A stretch of DNA of 59,429 nucleotides from DAOUCP01 sp034432155 (GCA_034432155.1 DAOUCP010000002.1:1-59429), one strand, 5' to 3'. Positions 1 to 9,680 are shown, counted from the stretch's first letter. Notes: generated by a model not told the origin, from the sequence alone. Made by a program: numbers and translations.

Positions 1-150
1 CCACCGGCCCGTCGGTTTTCTCGGCCGAGCCCAGCATTTCCGCCCGCGGAGACGACGAGCCACGCCCTGCCTTGCGGCGCAACTGGCGCGTCGGCGACGA
101 GGCACCAGCGACAGGCTGACGACCGCCGCGACCGGACCGAGGTGGCGCCC
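1..150. other. window edge, no gene assigned
   Basis: GC-rich stretch downstream of the first gene, which is read leftward and stops at 151. I see no convincing reading frame, RNA or strong hairpin here; a gene continuing beyond the window edge cannot be excluded. Confidence 0.4.
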
Positions 151-3100
151 CTAACGGGCCGGCGTCGATAGGAGCAGCATTGGCAGAGCCGTCCGCCAGG
201 CGGTGCGGCGCAGCACGATGCCGTCCAGCGGGGCCAAGGTGACGCTCTCGACGGGCGCGCCATCGTTGTACCGGGCGAACGAGCGGAGATGGACCGCGTC
301 GGCGATACACGGTGCCGTGGCGCAGCGCAGGCGCAAGTAAGGCGCTTGGGCGGGGTCCAGTTCGGCCCTGCCCACCAGGTGCCAGCGGTCCCCTTCCGAC
401 CGTTGATCGAGTGTCCGGGCAGCGACCACGCGATCGGCCGCGACGATCTCGTATGTGGCGGCAGCCGTCCAGGGAGCATCCGGCAAGGCCGGCCACCACA
501 CCGTCAGGGTGTATCCATCGGCAGTCCCAATGGGCAGAGACCATCGCGCCTCGCCGCCCGCCACGACCAGCTCATGGCAACCGCTTCCCCAGTCATGGTA
601 GAAGGGACCACCGGCTTGCCACTCGCCGGAGTCGACCGTCTTGGCCTGCCAGTCTCCCACCCACTCGACGTGCGGACTGTCATCGTCGAGAATGGCCTCG
701 TAGCGCGGCGCTTGGGCACCCACGAGCCTCGCGTAGCCGGGGGCTACGGGCACCGTCTGCGGGACGCGCGAGGCGTTTAGCAAGACCAGTCCGTGCTCGA
801 AGGCGCGGCGAAAGATATCTGGCCCCCGCTTCCCAACGCGTACGTCGTCGATCCATACCGTCCCCGGCACTGCCCCAACCAGAAACTGCAGGCGTGATTC
901 GCTCGTTGTCTCGGTGGCCTCAAAAGGCAGCGCGTAGTGCTCCCAGCTGGGGCTCAGGGTGACGGAGCGCCACAGCCCGTAGTTGCGCCAATCGGGGCTT
1001 CCCTTCTGGGCACTCAAGGTGATTTCCCGGTCTCGATCGGCCTTGGCCCAGAACGAGACCTCGTAGGCGATGGCCTTCTCCCACGACCGGCCGAACTGGG
1101 CAAGGTCGATGTGCCACGCCTCGCCCGAGGTGGTGGCGATGTCGATCCGGGCCGAGGCGTCGCCCGAAACCCGATCCGTGGTGTCGCGGCGGACGGTGGC
1201 CTGGCAGCCGGCGGCCGTGTTGACCCATAGGCGCCAGGTGTTGTCCAGCTCGGACTCGAAGTCACCGTTGTCGACCAGGTTGGGGCCGGGGTCGACGTAG
1301 CCCGTCAGCCGCTCGGCGGGTCCCAGCGGCTGACCGAGGTCGTGGTCGAGTTCGTCGTACCACCAATCGTTCCCGTGCCACGTGTCACCCCATTCGTGGG
1401 CGAAGTAACCGTCGTCGAGCAAGGTGAGGGCGAGACCGAAACGCATGTACGGGTAGTACGTGCGCGCGAATTCGATGGTCGCCGGCGGCGCGTTTTCCCA
1501 CGGTGCGTAGTCGTACCCGTAGGCGATCTGGTCCGGCGGCGACGATTCGATCATGGTGATGCGCGGCGGCCGGGCGCGGGCCATCCAGCTCGAATAGTTG
1601 TGCCACAGGGTGTCGAATGCCATCCGGCCTTCGATCACATCCGCGCTCTGGAAGCCGATGCTCGTGCCGTTGAAAATGTCCGCGATACCGGGCTCGGACA
1701 GCCGCTGGGCATGCCCGGAGACAATCGCGTGAGGCATGAGGCTCCGGAAGAGCGCGAGCTCGTGCATCACCCCCGCCTTCCATGCGGCGTCCAGCCAGGC
1801 AGGGTCGTCCGCCTGACCGTCCTCGTTGGCATCGATTTGCACCGGCCGGCCATAGATGTCGCGACTCTGCCACGACTGCGTGGTGAACACGTTGTCGAAG
1901 AAACACCCATCGAACTGGAGATCGCTCTCCAGAATGAGTTGGTAGGCTAGCCGCGCCTGGTGCTCGGCAACATACGGCTTCGTGAGGTTCAGGCGATGGC
2001 TGCCAGGCCAGACCTCAATGCGATGGCCCTGGGTGTCGTGCAAGTAGTAGTCCTCGGGGAGCCCGCTTTGTTCGACCGCGTTGATCGAGGTCAGGACCCG
2101 GATGTCGGGGTTGAGGCGACGCAAGGCCCGGATCTGAGCTGGCGCGAAGGCCGCGCCGAGCCAAAGATCGATCCGCGCTGCGCGTGCCAGATCCCCGGCC
2201 AGGAAGGCCCCAGAACCCCAAAGGTTGCCGCTGCGCGGGTACGAGGGATGGGCGTCGGACAGCGCGCGGTAGCGAAGGTGGAGGACGAAGTCCGGATGGT
2301 TGCCACAGCGCACGTAGACTGAGTTGGTCCAGTTGGGATCGGTCTTCAGGCCGTCGATGGTGGTCTGGTGGTCGATCGAGGGCGAAGGCTCGCCGAAGGA
2401 GGTCATCGCGTCGAAGGGCAACGCTTCGTCGAGCGCCCAGGCGCAGGCGGTGGGTTCGAGACTGCGCACCCGAAGGTCCACTCTGGTGGAACCGGGCGGC
2501 AGGAGGGTGCTGGGCGGCTGCGGATCCACGACCGGGATGCCGGGGTAGACAAGCGTCGGACTCCGGCAGACCATGCCCCGGCTGCGTGCGTTGGCGGGCG
2601 TTACCTCGAAACCCAGCGTGGTGCCGGGCGCGAGATCGGCGGTGGAGCGCCAGACCTCGTTGGGGCCGGGTAGCTCGCTGCGTCGCGCCCGCGCCGCGAT
2701 CTCCGCCTCATCCGGAACGCGACCGGAGATGCGCAGCTCGTCGATCCACAGCGCGGCTGCGTTGCCCGCCGCATCGCCACCCACGGTGAAGGCGACGCCA
2801 TCGCTTGCCGGCGGCCAGTAGTGTCGTTCGTTGGTGTCAGCCACCCGACGGCCATCGACATACAGCCTCATGAAGTTGTCCGCGGCGGAGTACGTGTAAG
2901 TGACATGGTGCCACTCGCCAGCCTTCCAGGATCGCGTCGAGAGGCCCCAGGCGCTCTGCCACTGCCCGCCGGTTTGACCCCCCGCGTGGAGCATGCCCCG
3001 GGTACGGTCGATGGCCAGGCCGATCCAGTCACCGCCGGGACTCCGGTACTGCCACAGCACGTGGCTACGGGATGCATACGCCGGATCGTTTCCGTCTGCC

Positions 3101-3657
3101 GCCAACGCCAGCCAGAGCTCGACCGTTCCGGCCTCGAGCTCCAGGTTGCCGTCGCGGGCGAACGTCAGGAGACCACTGGGGCCAAGTGCCAGGCTCTGGC
3201 GCCAGCGTCCGACACCGAAGTTGACGGCGCGGGCCTCCACCGGCTCCTCGCCGTTGCGGCCTTGCAGGGTCCCGTCGAGCGGCAGGGACAACTGCTCGGC
3301 GATGCGTTCCTCCACCCCCGGCTGACCGTCCACGAGCCAGCGGTAGGTGCTGCCGGACTCAGGTTCGCCATCTGCATCCGCATAGCCGACACTCCCGACG
3401 GCGTAAGCGTAGTCGGGGGTCAGCCGAATCGCTGGCTCACGGCAGACTGGCGGGGCGTTCTGGAGAAGGTGTCCTGGGGTATGCGGCGCGACGTGGGGCA
3501 CGAGTCCCCAGGCCAGCGGCGCGACCGGCAGGACGTCTCCCGGCACCGGCGCCGGGGTGCGGGGCGCTGCGGCGGCCACGGCAGGCCAGAAGAGCCAGCT
3601 TGCTGCCAGGACGGACAGAGCAACCCACTGCGGAAGGCACCGACAACGTTCGGCCAT
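151..3657 (-). CDS. secreted multidomain glycoside-hydrolase-like protein (LamG + GHL15-type barrel + CBM)
   Basis: Predicted 1168-residue extracellular protein. I start it at the ATG at 3657 because an AAGGAGAT ribosome site lies 6 nt upstream and the product then opens with a typical signal peptide (hydrophobic run near residues 10-30, ending AVAAAAP). The frame is open 135 codons further upstream, but that part is Arg/Pro-rich and looks non-coding. Domains by eye: LamG/concanavalin-like sandwich about 140-320, a TIM-barrel region resembling the putative glycoside hydrolase family GHL15 about 480-780 (DGCFFDNVF and LLDDGYFAHEWGD stretches), a carbohydrate-binding CBM4/9-like sandwich about 795-940, and a golvesin/xanthan-lyase-like C-terminal domain about 1000-1125. 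It ends in a TALPMLLLSTPAR tail. Polysaccharide binding and cleavage is likely; the substrate is unknown. Confidence 0.8.
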   Translation of the reverse strand: MAERCRCLPQWVALSVLAASWLFWPAVAAAAPRTPAPVPGDVLPVAPLAWGLVPHVAPHTPGHLLQNAPPVCREPAIRLTPDYAYAVGSVGYADADGEPESGSTYRWLVDGQPGVEERIAEQLSLPLDGTLQGRNGEEPVEARAVNFGVGRWRQSLALGPSGLLTFARDGNLELEAGTVELWLALAADGNDPAYASRSHVLWQYRSPGGDWIGLAIDRTRGMLHAGGQTGGQWQSAWGLSTRSWKAGEWHHVTYTYSAADNFMRLYVDGRRVADTNERHYWPPASDGVAFTVGGDAAGNAAALWIDELRISGRVPDEAEIAARARRSELPGPNEVWRSTADLAPGTTLGFEVTPANARSRGMVCRSPTLVYPGIPVVDPQPPSTLLPPGSTRVDLRVRSLEPTACAWALDEALPFDAMTSFGEPSPSIDHQTTIDGLKTDPNWTNSVYVRCGNHPDFVLHLRYRALSDAHPSYPRSGNLWGSGAFLAGDLARAARIDLWLGAAFAPAQIRALRRLNPDIRVLTSINAVEQSGLPEDYYLHDTQGHRIEVWPGSHRLNLTKPYVAEHQARLAYQLILESDLQFDGCFFDNVFTTQSWQSRDIYGRPVQIDANEDGQADDPAWLDAAWKAGVMHELALFRSLMPHAIVSGHAQRLSEPGIADIFNGTSIGFQSADVIEGRMAFDTLWHNYSSWMARARPPRITMIESSPPDQIAYGYDYAPWENAPPATIEFARTYYPYMRFGLALTLLDDGYFAHEWGDTWHGNDWWYDELDHDLGQPLGPAERLTGYVDPGPNLVDNGDFESELDNTWRLWVNTAAGCQATVRRDTTDRVSGDASARIDIATTSGEAWHIDLAQFGRSWEKAIAYEVSFWAKADRDREITLSAQKGSPDWRNYGLWRSVTLSPSWEHYALPFEATETTSESRLQFLVGAVPGTVWIDDVRVGKRGPDIFRRAFEHGLVLLNASRVPQTVPVAPGYARLVGAQAPRYEAILDDDSPHVEWVGDWQAKTVDSGEWQAGGPFYHDWGSGCHELVVAGGEARWSLPIGTADGYTLTVWWPALPDAPWTAAATYEIVAADRVVAARTLDQRSEGDRWHLVGRAELDPAQAPYLRLRCATAPCIADAVHLRSFARYNDGAPVESVTLAPLDGIVLRRTAWRTALPMLLLSTPAR

Positions 3658-3970
3658 GCCTATCTCCTTGTTGCGCCAAGCACCAGCTCGCCAGCGTTGC
3701 CTGGACTGGCGCCTGGTTATACCACGGGGGCGGCACCGGTGGCAGACGCCGCGTAAGCGCGCCGGGTCCCCCTGGAAGTCGGTGCGAAGCTCGCGCGGGT
3801 CTCCCGGAATCGTACCCCACTGGACGATCGGTCCCCTGGCGGCGACAATTCCGACGACCTGTCTGGCTCGCGGCGGCGCCCTGTGCGGTGAGCAACGCCC
3901 ACCAGGGTGTGGTCGAGGTGCGTGCCGGCCACGCGGCTTGTGCTCCGGCAAGGCAGGCGAAGTCGGCCGA
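3658..3970. other. 313-bp divergent intergenic region
   Basis: Separates the leftward hydrolase gene from the rightward ABC-2 operon. It holds the hydrolase ribosome site and the extended -10 at 3716-3721. No clear promoter for the rightward operon is visible and I see no small gene. Confidence 0.4.
3716..3721 (-). promoter_or_regulatory. extended -10 promoter candidate for the glycoside hydrolase gene
   Basis: On the minus strand TGGTATAAC forms an extended -10 (TGnTATAAC) about 60 nt upstream of the ATG at 3657. No good -35 is visible 17 nt further up. The same TGTGGTATAA context occurs before the CAP gene at 36.5 kb. Confidence 0.4.
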
Positions 3971-5092
3971 ATGCTGCATCGTATTCTGGCGATCACGCGC
4001 AAGGAGTTCCTGCACATCGTTCGCGACCCGCGAACGTTGGCGGTGATCTTTCTCATCCCCATCGTTCAGTTGATCCTGCTGGGGTACGCGGCCACCACGG
4101 ACATCGACCATCTGCGGACCGCCGTTCTCGACCGGGATCGCACCCCCGCCAGCCGGGCGCTGATCGATGCCTATCGGGCCAGCGGCTACTTCGAGATTGC
4201 CCTCTACAGCGCCGATGAGCTCGAGCTCCAAACGGCCCTGGACAGCGGCCAGGTGCGTGCTGGCCTCCTGATACCGGCAGGTTTCGAGGCAACCATGGCC
4301 CGCGGCGAGGTCGCCCAGATTGGCTTCGTGATCGATGGCTCGGATCCCAGTGTGGCCAATGCGGTGCTGGGAGCTTCGCAAGCCGTGGGTCAGGCGCTGG
4401 CGACGCGAATGGCCGCCCAGGTGCGCAGCGTCGCCGAGGTGCCGGCGGCGCTCATCGATGTGCGGCCGCGGGTGTGGTACAACCCGTCTCTGAAGAGCGC
4501 CAACTTCATGATCCCTGGGCTCATGGGCATGATTCTGCAGTTTCTGACGATGCTGCTGACCGCCCTGGCCATTGTCCGGGAGCGCGAGCTGGGCACCCTC
4601 GAACAACTCATTCTCACGCCCATCCGGCCCTTCGAACTGGTTGTTGGCAAGGTGGTGCCGTACGTGGCGGTGGCGTACTGGTGCCTCATCGAGGTCTTGG
4701 CCATTGGCGTGCTGTGGTTCGACGTGCCTGTGGCCGGCAGTCTGGCTTTGCTCCTGGTCCTATGCGGCGTGTTCCTCCTCACCTCGTTGGGCCTTGGCCT
4801 GCTGGTGTCGACGATAGCTCACTCGCAGCAGGAGGCGATGCTCCTGACCTGGTTCTTCCTGCTGCCCACCATCTTCCTCTCCGGCTTTTTCTTCCCCATC
4901 GAGGCCATGCCAGCCGCGCTCCAGGCAATCAGTCTTGTCGTGCCGGCGCGCTACTTGCTCATGATTCTGCGGGGCATCGTGCTCAAGGGTGTTGGCATCG
5001 GCGTCCTTTGGGACGAAGTGCTCTTCCTGGCCATCGTCGGCGTGGCGATCTTGGGCTTGGCTGCCCGACGGTTTCGCAAGCACCTCGAGTGA
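3971..5092 (+). CDS. ABC-2 type exporter permease (YbhR/YhhJ-like)
   Basis: 373-residue inner-membrane permease. N-terminal ITRKEFLHIVRDPRTL and the first transmembrane helix are typical of ABC-2 drug/ion exporter permeases, followed by a ~150-residue extracytoplasmic domain and about five C-terminal helices from residue 175 on (GLMGMILQFLTMLLTALAI onward, with the ERELGTLEQL amphipathic connector). The ATG at 3971 gives the expected family length. It is first of a five-gene operon with two ATPases and two HlyD-like adaptors, as in E. coli ybhGFSR, but no second permease is present, so it may work as a homodimer. Substrate unknown. Confidence 0.88.
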   Translation: MLHRILAITRKEFLHIVRDPRTLAVIFLIPIVQLILLGYAATTDIDHLRTAVLDRDRTPASRALIDAYRASGYFEIALYSADELELQTALDSGQVRAGLLIPAGFEATMARGEVAQIGFVIDGSDPSVANAVLGASQAVGQALATRMAAQVRSVAEVPAALIDVRPRVWYNPSLKSANFMIPGLMGMILQFLTMLLTALAIVRERELGTLEQLILTPIRPFELVVGKVVPYVAVAYWCLIEVLAIGVLWFDVPVAGSLALLLVLCGVFLLTSLGLGLLVSTIAHSQQEAMLLTWFFLLPTIFLSGFFFPIEAMPAALQAISLVVPARYLLMILRGIVLKGVGIGVLWDEVLFLAIVGVAILGLAARRFRKHLE

Positions 5093-5103
5093 GGCGCGAC
5101 GGC

Positions 5104-6255
5104 GTGGTGCAGTCGACCGAGGACTCCAGCTCCTGGGCGAACGCCGCCGGCCCTCGCCCAGCCGACCAGGCGGCGCCCGCAGCGCCTGCCGGGCCGCGGA
5201 CTGCCCATGGCACCTTCGCCGAGCCGAACGGGCCGGCCTGGCCACCCGATGAGGGCAGGGTGGTGGTGTGCGCCCAGGCGCTGGGCAAGAGCTTTGGCCA
5301 GGTGCAGGCCCTGCGGGCCATCGACTTGGAGGTGCGGCGAGCCGAGCTGTTCGGCGTGATTGGCGCCGACGGCGCGGGCAAGACCACGCTCCTCCGTCTC
5401 TTGGGTGGCGTCCTGTGCCCCACTACCGGCCGCGTAACGGTGCTGGGTTGCGATGTAGCGAGCGAGGTCGAAGCGCTACGGGGCCGTGTCGGCTACGTGG
5501 CGCAGCAGTTCAGTCTCTATGGGGATCTGACCGTAGTCGAGAATCTGCGGTTCTTCGCCGATCTGTTCGGCGTCGGCGAGGTTGTGCGGCGCGAACGAAC
5601 GACCAGGCTCCTCGAGGCCGCACGACTGGCCGAGTTCGGCGGTCGGCGCGCCGCCGCTCTGTCAGGCGGGATGCAAAAGAAGCTCGCTTTAGCGTGTGCC
5701 TTGGTGCACAACCCCGAGCTGTTGCTCCTCGATGAGCCGACGACGGGGGTGGATCCCGTCTCGCGGCGGGAGTTTTGGCAGATCCTGACCGATCTGCGGC
5801 TGGCCGGGATGACCATTGTCGCGAGCACGCCATACATGGAGGAGGCGGATCGCTGCAGCCGCCTGGCGGTCCTCGATCGCGGCCGACTGCTGGTGGCCGG
5901 CCCGCCCGAGGCGATCCGGGCTCGGGTGCCCGGGCGGCTGTTCGAGGCGCGGCTGAGCGACCCGGAAGGTGGCCGCGAGGTGCTGCTGCGTGTGCCTGGG
6001 GTGGAGACGGTGGAGCGCCGGGGCGATGTGCTTCGGATCCGCGTCGCCCCAGAGGTAACGACGGACCGGCTGGCGGAAGCGCTCACCGCGGCCGGTCTCG
6101 CCGTGGAGCGGCTGAAGGAGGTTGCGCCGCGGATGCACGAGGCGCTGGCGGTCCTTATGGCCGTTGGTGCCGGACGAGAGGCTGGCGAGGTGGCTGTAGC
6201 CGGCGGAGCGTTGGCGGACGCGCCTGGTGACTCGGGACGGCAGGGCAATGGCTAA
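5104..6255 (+). CDS. ABC exporter ATPase (YbhF N-half-like)
   Basis: 383-residue cytoplasmic ATPase. After a ~50-residue Ala/Pro-rich N-terminus come Walker A GADGAGKTT (the D-for-N form seen in the first half of YbhF), the Q-loop, signature LSGGMQKKL, Walker B LLLLDEPTTGVDP and a switch-region TPYMEEADRC in which the usual His is Pro. The C-terminal ~110 residues are the family's accessory domain. The GTG at 5104, 11 nt after the permease stop, is my start; an in-frame GTG at 5260 would remove the non-conserved leader and is a real alternative. It probably pairs with the next ATPase. Confidence 0.85.
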   Translation: MVQSTEDSSSWANAAGPRPADQAAPAAPAGPRTAHGTFAEPNGPAWPPDEGRVVVCAQALGKSFGQVQALRAIDLEVRRAELFGVIGADGAGKTTLLRLLGGVLCPTTGRVTVLGCDVASEVEALRGRVGYVAQQFSLYGDLTVVENLRFFADLFGVGEVVRRERTTRLLEAARLAEFGGRRAAALSGGMQKKLALACALVHNPELLLLDEPTTGVDPVSRREFWQILTDLRLAGMTIVASTPYMEEADRCSRLAVLDRGRLLVAGPPEAIRARVPGRLFEARLSDPEGGREVLLRVPGVETVERRGDVLRIRVAPEVTTDRLAEALTAAGLAVERLKEVAPRMHEALAVLMAVGAGREAGEVAVAGGALADAPGDSGRQGNG

Positions 6256-6341
6256 CCTGCCGAGGCTCCGTCGCGGCGATGGGCCGGCATGGGGCTGCGG
6301 TCCAGCCTGCCAATATGACTTGCTCGCCGGAGGACCGGGGA

Positions 6342-7373
6342 ATGGCTAGCGCGCCGGCGAACGTCGCGGGCGAGTGGGCCATCGCCGCGGATCGTCTGAG
6401 CAAGCGATTCGGTTCTTTCGCCGCCGTCCAGGACGTAGAGCTGGCGATCCCGCACGGCGACATCTTCGGCTTTCTCGGTCCCAACGGTGCCGGCAAAACG
6501 ACCACCATGCGCCTGTTGCTGGGGCTGCTTCGACCGACCGCCGGGCGCGCCCTGGTGCTGGGCGTTGACATGACTCGGCAGGCCGAGCGCGTCCGCCATC
6601 GGCTGGGCTACGTCTCGCAGCGATTTGGCCTGTACGGAGACCTGAGCGTGAGCGAGAACATGGCCTTCTATGCTCGTGTCTACGGTGTCGCCGAGGAAGA
6701 CTACGAGCAGCGTCGCAGGTGGGTACTCGATCGGATGGGACTGGCTGGCCGGGAAGAGGTGTTGGCGCGGCAGCTGCCGGGCGGCTATCGTCAGCGCCTG
6801 GCGCTGGCGTGTGCTGTGCTGCACCAGCCGGAGGTGCTGTTTCTGGACGAACCGACGGCTGGCGTGGATCCTATCTCTCGCCAGGCGCTGTGGGAGTTCT
6901 TTCGCACCCTGGCCGCGGAGGGCCGTACGGTATTCGTGACCACGCACACCATGGAGGAAGCCGAGAACTGCCGCCACCTTGCGGTCATGGACGCCGGCCG
7001 CTTGGTTCTGACCGGCTCGCCAGGCGAGATCCGCGAGGCCGTGACCGGCCGGGTGATCGAGATCGAGTGTGATCGACCGGAAGCCGGGCTGGCGGTGCTC
7101 GTGGCCGCGCAACGGGCTCGCAGCCTGGTTACCATGGACATCGCCTACGCGAGTGGTCGGATCCGCTTGCTCGGCGGTCCTGAGGGCGATTGGCCTGCCC
7201 AGGCGCGGGAGCAGTTGGCGGCGGCCGGCGTCCACGTTCGTTCGCTCGAAGTTGCGGACCCGACGCTCGAGGACGCATTTCTGCTTGCGGTTGGCAGGGC
7301 AGCGCCCAGAGAAGGTCGGGGCGATACAGCGCCCTTTGTGGCCAGGACGTCTACGGGGGAGAGGAGGCCATGA
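6342..7373 (+). CDS. ABC exporter ATPase (YbhF C-half-like)
   Basis: 343-residue ATPase with Walker A GPNGAGKTT, Walker B VLFLDEPTAGVDP and switch histidine in TTHTMEEAENC. The signature motif is degenerate (LPGGYRQRLALAC instead of LSGG). Among several in-frame ATGs I chose 6342, preceded by GGAGG at 8 nt. Its stop overlaps the next start (ATGA at 7370-7373), so the two are translationally coupled. With the upstream ATPase it corresponds to the two halves that are fused in E. coli YbhF. The lost switch His in one and the altered signature in the other suggest an asymmetric heterodimer with one competent ATP site. Confidence 0.88.
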   Translation: MASAPANVAGEWAIAADRLSKRFGSFAAVQDVELAIPHGDIFGFLGPNGAGKTTTMRLLLGLLRPTAGRALVLGVDMTRQAERVRHRLGYVSQRFGLYGDLSVSENMAFYARVYGVAEEDYEQRRRWVLDRMGLAGREEVLARQLPGGYRQRLALACAVLHQPEVLFLDEPTAGVDPISRQALWEFFRTLAAEGRTVFVTTHTMEEAENCRHLAVMDAGRLVLTGSPGEIREAVTGRVIEIECDRPEAGLAVLVAAQRARSLVTMDIAYASGRIRLLGGPEGDWPAQAREQLAAAGVHVRSLEVADPTLEDAFLLAVGRAAPREGRGDTAPFVARTSTGERRP

Positions 7374-8206
7374 GGGCCATCCGCAGCCGTCGAGCCATCG
7401 TCATCTTCCTGGCGTTGGTGCCGATCCTAGCGGTCACGGGCTGGCGTTGGCCGGCCTGGCTGGCCGACCTGCCGTCGCCGTTGGGTCCCCATGGACGAGC
7501 GGAGACTATCGCCGGCAGCGGCTACCTCGAAGTGCCACAAGTGCGGGTGGCGAGTCTCGTTCCGGGCATCGTGGTGCGCCTTGGGGTGCGCGAAGCCCAG
7601 TTGGTGCACCCAGGGGACGAGCTCCTGGTCCTCTCCCATCCGGCTTTGGAGGCTTCCTTGCGCTCGGCGGAAGCCGCATGGAAGCTCGCAGAAGGGCGGC
7701 TGGCTGACTTGCGGGCTGCGGCGCCGACCGGAACGGTGGTCATGTCACCCGAGCTGCGACTGGCCGAGATGGAGCAGCGGGAAGCGAGTGCCGCCCTGCG
7801 CCTAGCGCAGGTGCGGTGTGACGAGCTGATCCTGCGCGCACCGCTGACGGCGACGGTCGGCGCGGTGCTTACCCGGGTGGGAGAGCAAATCCTGCCGGGC
7901 CAGACGCTCATCCGCCTGTCGCGCCTCTCGGAGTTGGCGCTGGTGATCTACGTGCCACAATCCCGACTGGGCGAGGTGGCGATGGGCCAGGCTGCTACAG
8001 TGACCTCGGCGGCGGCACCTAAGAAGCGCTATGCCGCGGCGGTGACCAACATCGCCACCATGCCCGAGTTCACGCCGCGCAACGTCCAGACGGCCGACGA
8101 GCGAGCTAGCCTGGTATACGCCGTGCGGCTGACCCTCCAAGACCCTGGCCGTGAGCTGCGGCCGGGAATGACCGCCACGGCCGAGATCGAGGTCCGAGAG
8201 CCGTGA
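7370..8206 (+). CDS. HlyD/YbhG-type membrane-fusion adaptor
   Basis: 278 residues: an N-terminal membrane anchor (about residues 8-24), a lipoyl/barrel-sandwich hybrid split by a short coiled hairpin (about 60-160) and a beta-barrel domain, with the family feature YAVRLTLQDPGRELRPGMTA near the C-terminus. It bridges the exporter to the cell exterior. The start ATG overlaps the previous stop by 4 bp and has a GGGGGAGAGGAGG ribosome site. It is followed by a second, similar adaptor. Confidence 0.87.
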   Translation: MRAIRSRRAIVIFLALVPILAVTGWRWPAWLADLPSPLGPHGRAETIAGSGYLEVPQVRVASLVPGIVVRLGVREAQLVHPGDELLVLSHPALEASLRSAEAAWKLAEGRLADLRAAAPTGTVVMSPELRLAEMEQREASAALRLAQVRCDELILRAPLTATVGAVLTRVGEQILPGQTLIRLSRLSELALVIYVPQSRLGEVAMGQAATVTSAAAPKKRYAAAVTNIATMPEFTPRNVQTADERASLVYAVRLTLQDPGRELRPGMTATAEIEVREP

Positions 8207-9030
8207 GCGGCTTGCGAGCCTTGCCGGTCGCAGCCTGGGCGGCAGCGTTGGTCGCGGTTGCGATGTTGCCAGGCGGCTGTCGGAGCGCCGCTCGGACGTG
8301 GAGTGCCAGCGGTAGCCTGGAGGGGGAGGCCGTAACGGTTCGCGCGCCCCGGCTGGCCCGGCTGCAGACCATCGTCGTCGAGGCCGGCGATACCGTCTAC
8401 CGCGGCGACCCGCTGGCTTCCTTCGACGCCACCTTGGCGGATGCCGAAATCGAGGTCGCTTCTGCCCGGTTGGCCGTTGCCGAAGCACGGGCGGCGGTTG
8501 GGGCTGCCGAGGTCGGGCGCCGGGCGGCCGAGGGGGTGGGCGCTGCCTCCTTGCCGGCGGGTGGCGCCCAGGGCACCGACATGGGTCTCGATGCCGAGTT
8601 TGGCGTGGCTGAGGCCCGGAGCGCCCTGGCCAGCCAACGAAGCGAGCGTGCCGCGCTGGATGTCGTTGCGCCCCTGGACGGAGTCGTCATCGCCCGCTAT
8701 GCCGAACCGGGGGAAGTCCTCGTCCAGGGGGCGGCGCTCGTGCGCATTGCCGACCTCGAGCGTCTCACCTTGACGGTCTTTGCCCCGGCGCGACGTCTGG
8801 GCGAGATGGAAGTTGGCGACGTGGTGGAGGTGGTGGTCGATGCCTATCCGGAAGAAGTTCGGGAGGGCGTGGTGGAGAGCATTGCCGATCAAGCGGAGTT
8901 TACGCCCCGGAATCTGCAGACGGAGGAGCAGGGAGGGGAGCTGGTGTTCCGCGTGCGGCTGGCGGTCGCCAACCGCGATCGGCGGCTGTGGCCGGGCATG
9001 ACCGCCACGGCCACCTGGCGAGGTGACTAG
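8203..9030 (+). CDS. second HlyD-type adaptor, predicted lipoprotein
   Basis: 275 residues, GTG start overlapping the previous stop (GTGA). The N-terminus ends in a lipobox-like LPGGC (Cys about residue 27), so it is probably lipid-anchored, unlike the first adaptor, which has a transmembrane anchor. A biotinyl-lipoyl-like domain, a short hairpin rich in Ala/Glu and a barrel ending VRLAVANRDRRLWPGMTATA follow. Last gene of the exporter operon. Two non-identical adaptors could form a heteromer or an alternating ring. Confidence 0.85.
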   Translation: MSGLRALPVAAWAAALVAVAMLPGGCRSAARTWSASGSLEGEAVTVRAPRLARLQTIVVEAGDTVYRGDPLASFDATLADAEIEVASARLAVAEARAAVGAAEVGRRAAEGVGAASLPAGGAQGTDMGLDAEFGVAEARSALASQRSERAALDVVAPLDGVVIARYAEPGEVLVQGAALVRIADLERLTLTVFAPARRLGEMEVGDVVEVVVDAYPEEVREGVVESIADQAEFTPRNLQTEEQGGELVFRVRLAVANRDRRLWPGMTATATWRGD

Positions 9031-9185
9031 CTTGGCAGGCGGTGCTCGAGAAGTCGGCCAGGAACATGCCTCCGCGCCCAAAAGGAGGCCGCAGGGCTGG
9101 GGTGCAGGGGACGGTGCCCGCACCTGCTGCCCCGCAGGTGTGGCCGGCGACTGCCGGCGGCCATCGTGAGCGACAGGAAAGGACC

Positions 9186-9680
9186 ATGACCGAGAAAGCG
9201 TTTCAGGACTACTACGACGATGCCGTCAGTCACTGCTATGGCTGTGGCCGGCTGAACAAGCATGGCTTGCAGATCAAGAGCTACTGGGAAGGCGAGGAGG
9301 CCGTCTGCCGCTTCTTGCCCCGACCCTACCACACGGCAATTCCCGGCTTCGTCTATGGCGGCCTCATCGCATCCCTCATCGACTGTCACAGCACCGGGAC
9401 GGCGGCTGCGGCCGTCCACCGTGCGGAAGGCCATGTCTTGGGTAGTGAGCGCCTGCCTCGTTTCGTGACGGCCATGCTGCACGTCGACTACCGGAAGCCG
9501 ACGCCGATCGGTGTGACCCTCGAGCTGCGCTCCGAGGTAAAAGAGTGCAAGTCGCGCAAGGTCGTGGTGGCCACCCGGGTCCTGGCCGACGGCCAGGAGA
9601 CAGCCCGCGGCGAAGCCGTCCTGGTGCGCATGCCCGATGCGTGGCTAGCGGCGCCGGGCGAGCGAGGTTCCGGTGGCTGA
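9186..9680 (+). CDS. PaaI-like hotdog-fold thioesterase
   Basis: 164 residues; hotdog signature GFVYGGLIASLIDCHSTGTA in the central helix, where the HGG of PaaI enzymes appears as YGG. The N-terminal CYGCGRLNKHGLQIKS is typical of a clade of PaaI/4HBT-like proteins that hydrolyse acyl-CoA thioesters. Start ATG 9186 has GGAAAGGA upstream; in-frame upstream sequence is not conserved-looking. The stop overlaps the GalE start by 8 bp. Exact substrate unknown. Confidence 0.83.
   Translation: MTEKAFQDYYDDAVSHCYGCGRLNKHGLQIKSYWEGEEAVCRFLPRPYHTAIPGFVYGGLIASLIDCHSTGTAAAAVHRAEGHVLGSERLPRFVTAMLHVDYRKPTPIGVTLELRSEVKECKSRKVVVATRVLADGQETARGEAVLVRMPDAWLAAPGERGSGG

Noticed and set aside
3658..4062. Upstream extension of the secreted hydrolase
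   Set aside because: Arg/Pro-rich, no conserved sequence, and would bury a clear signal peptide with its ribosome site at 3664-3669.
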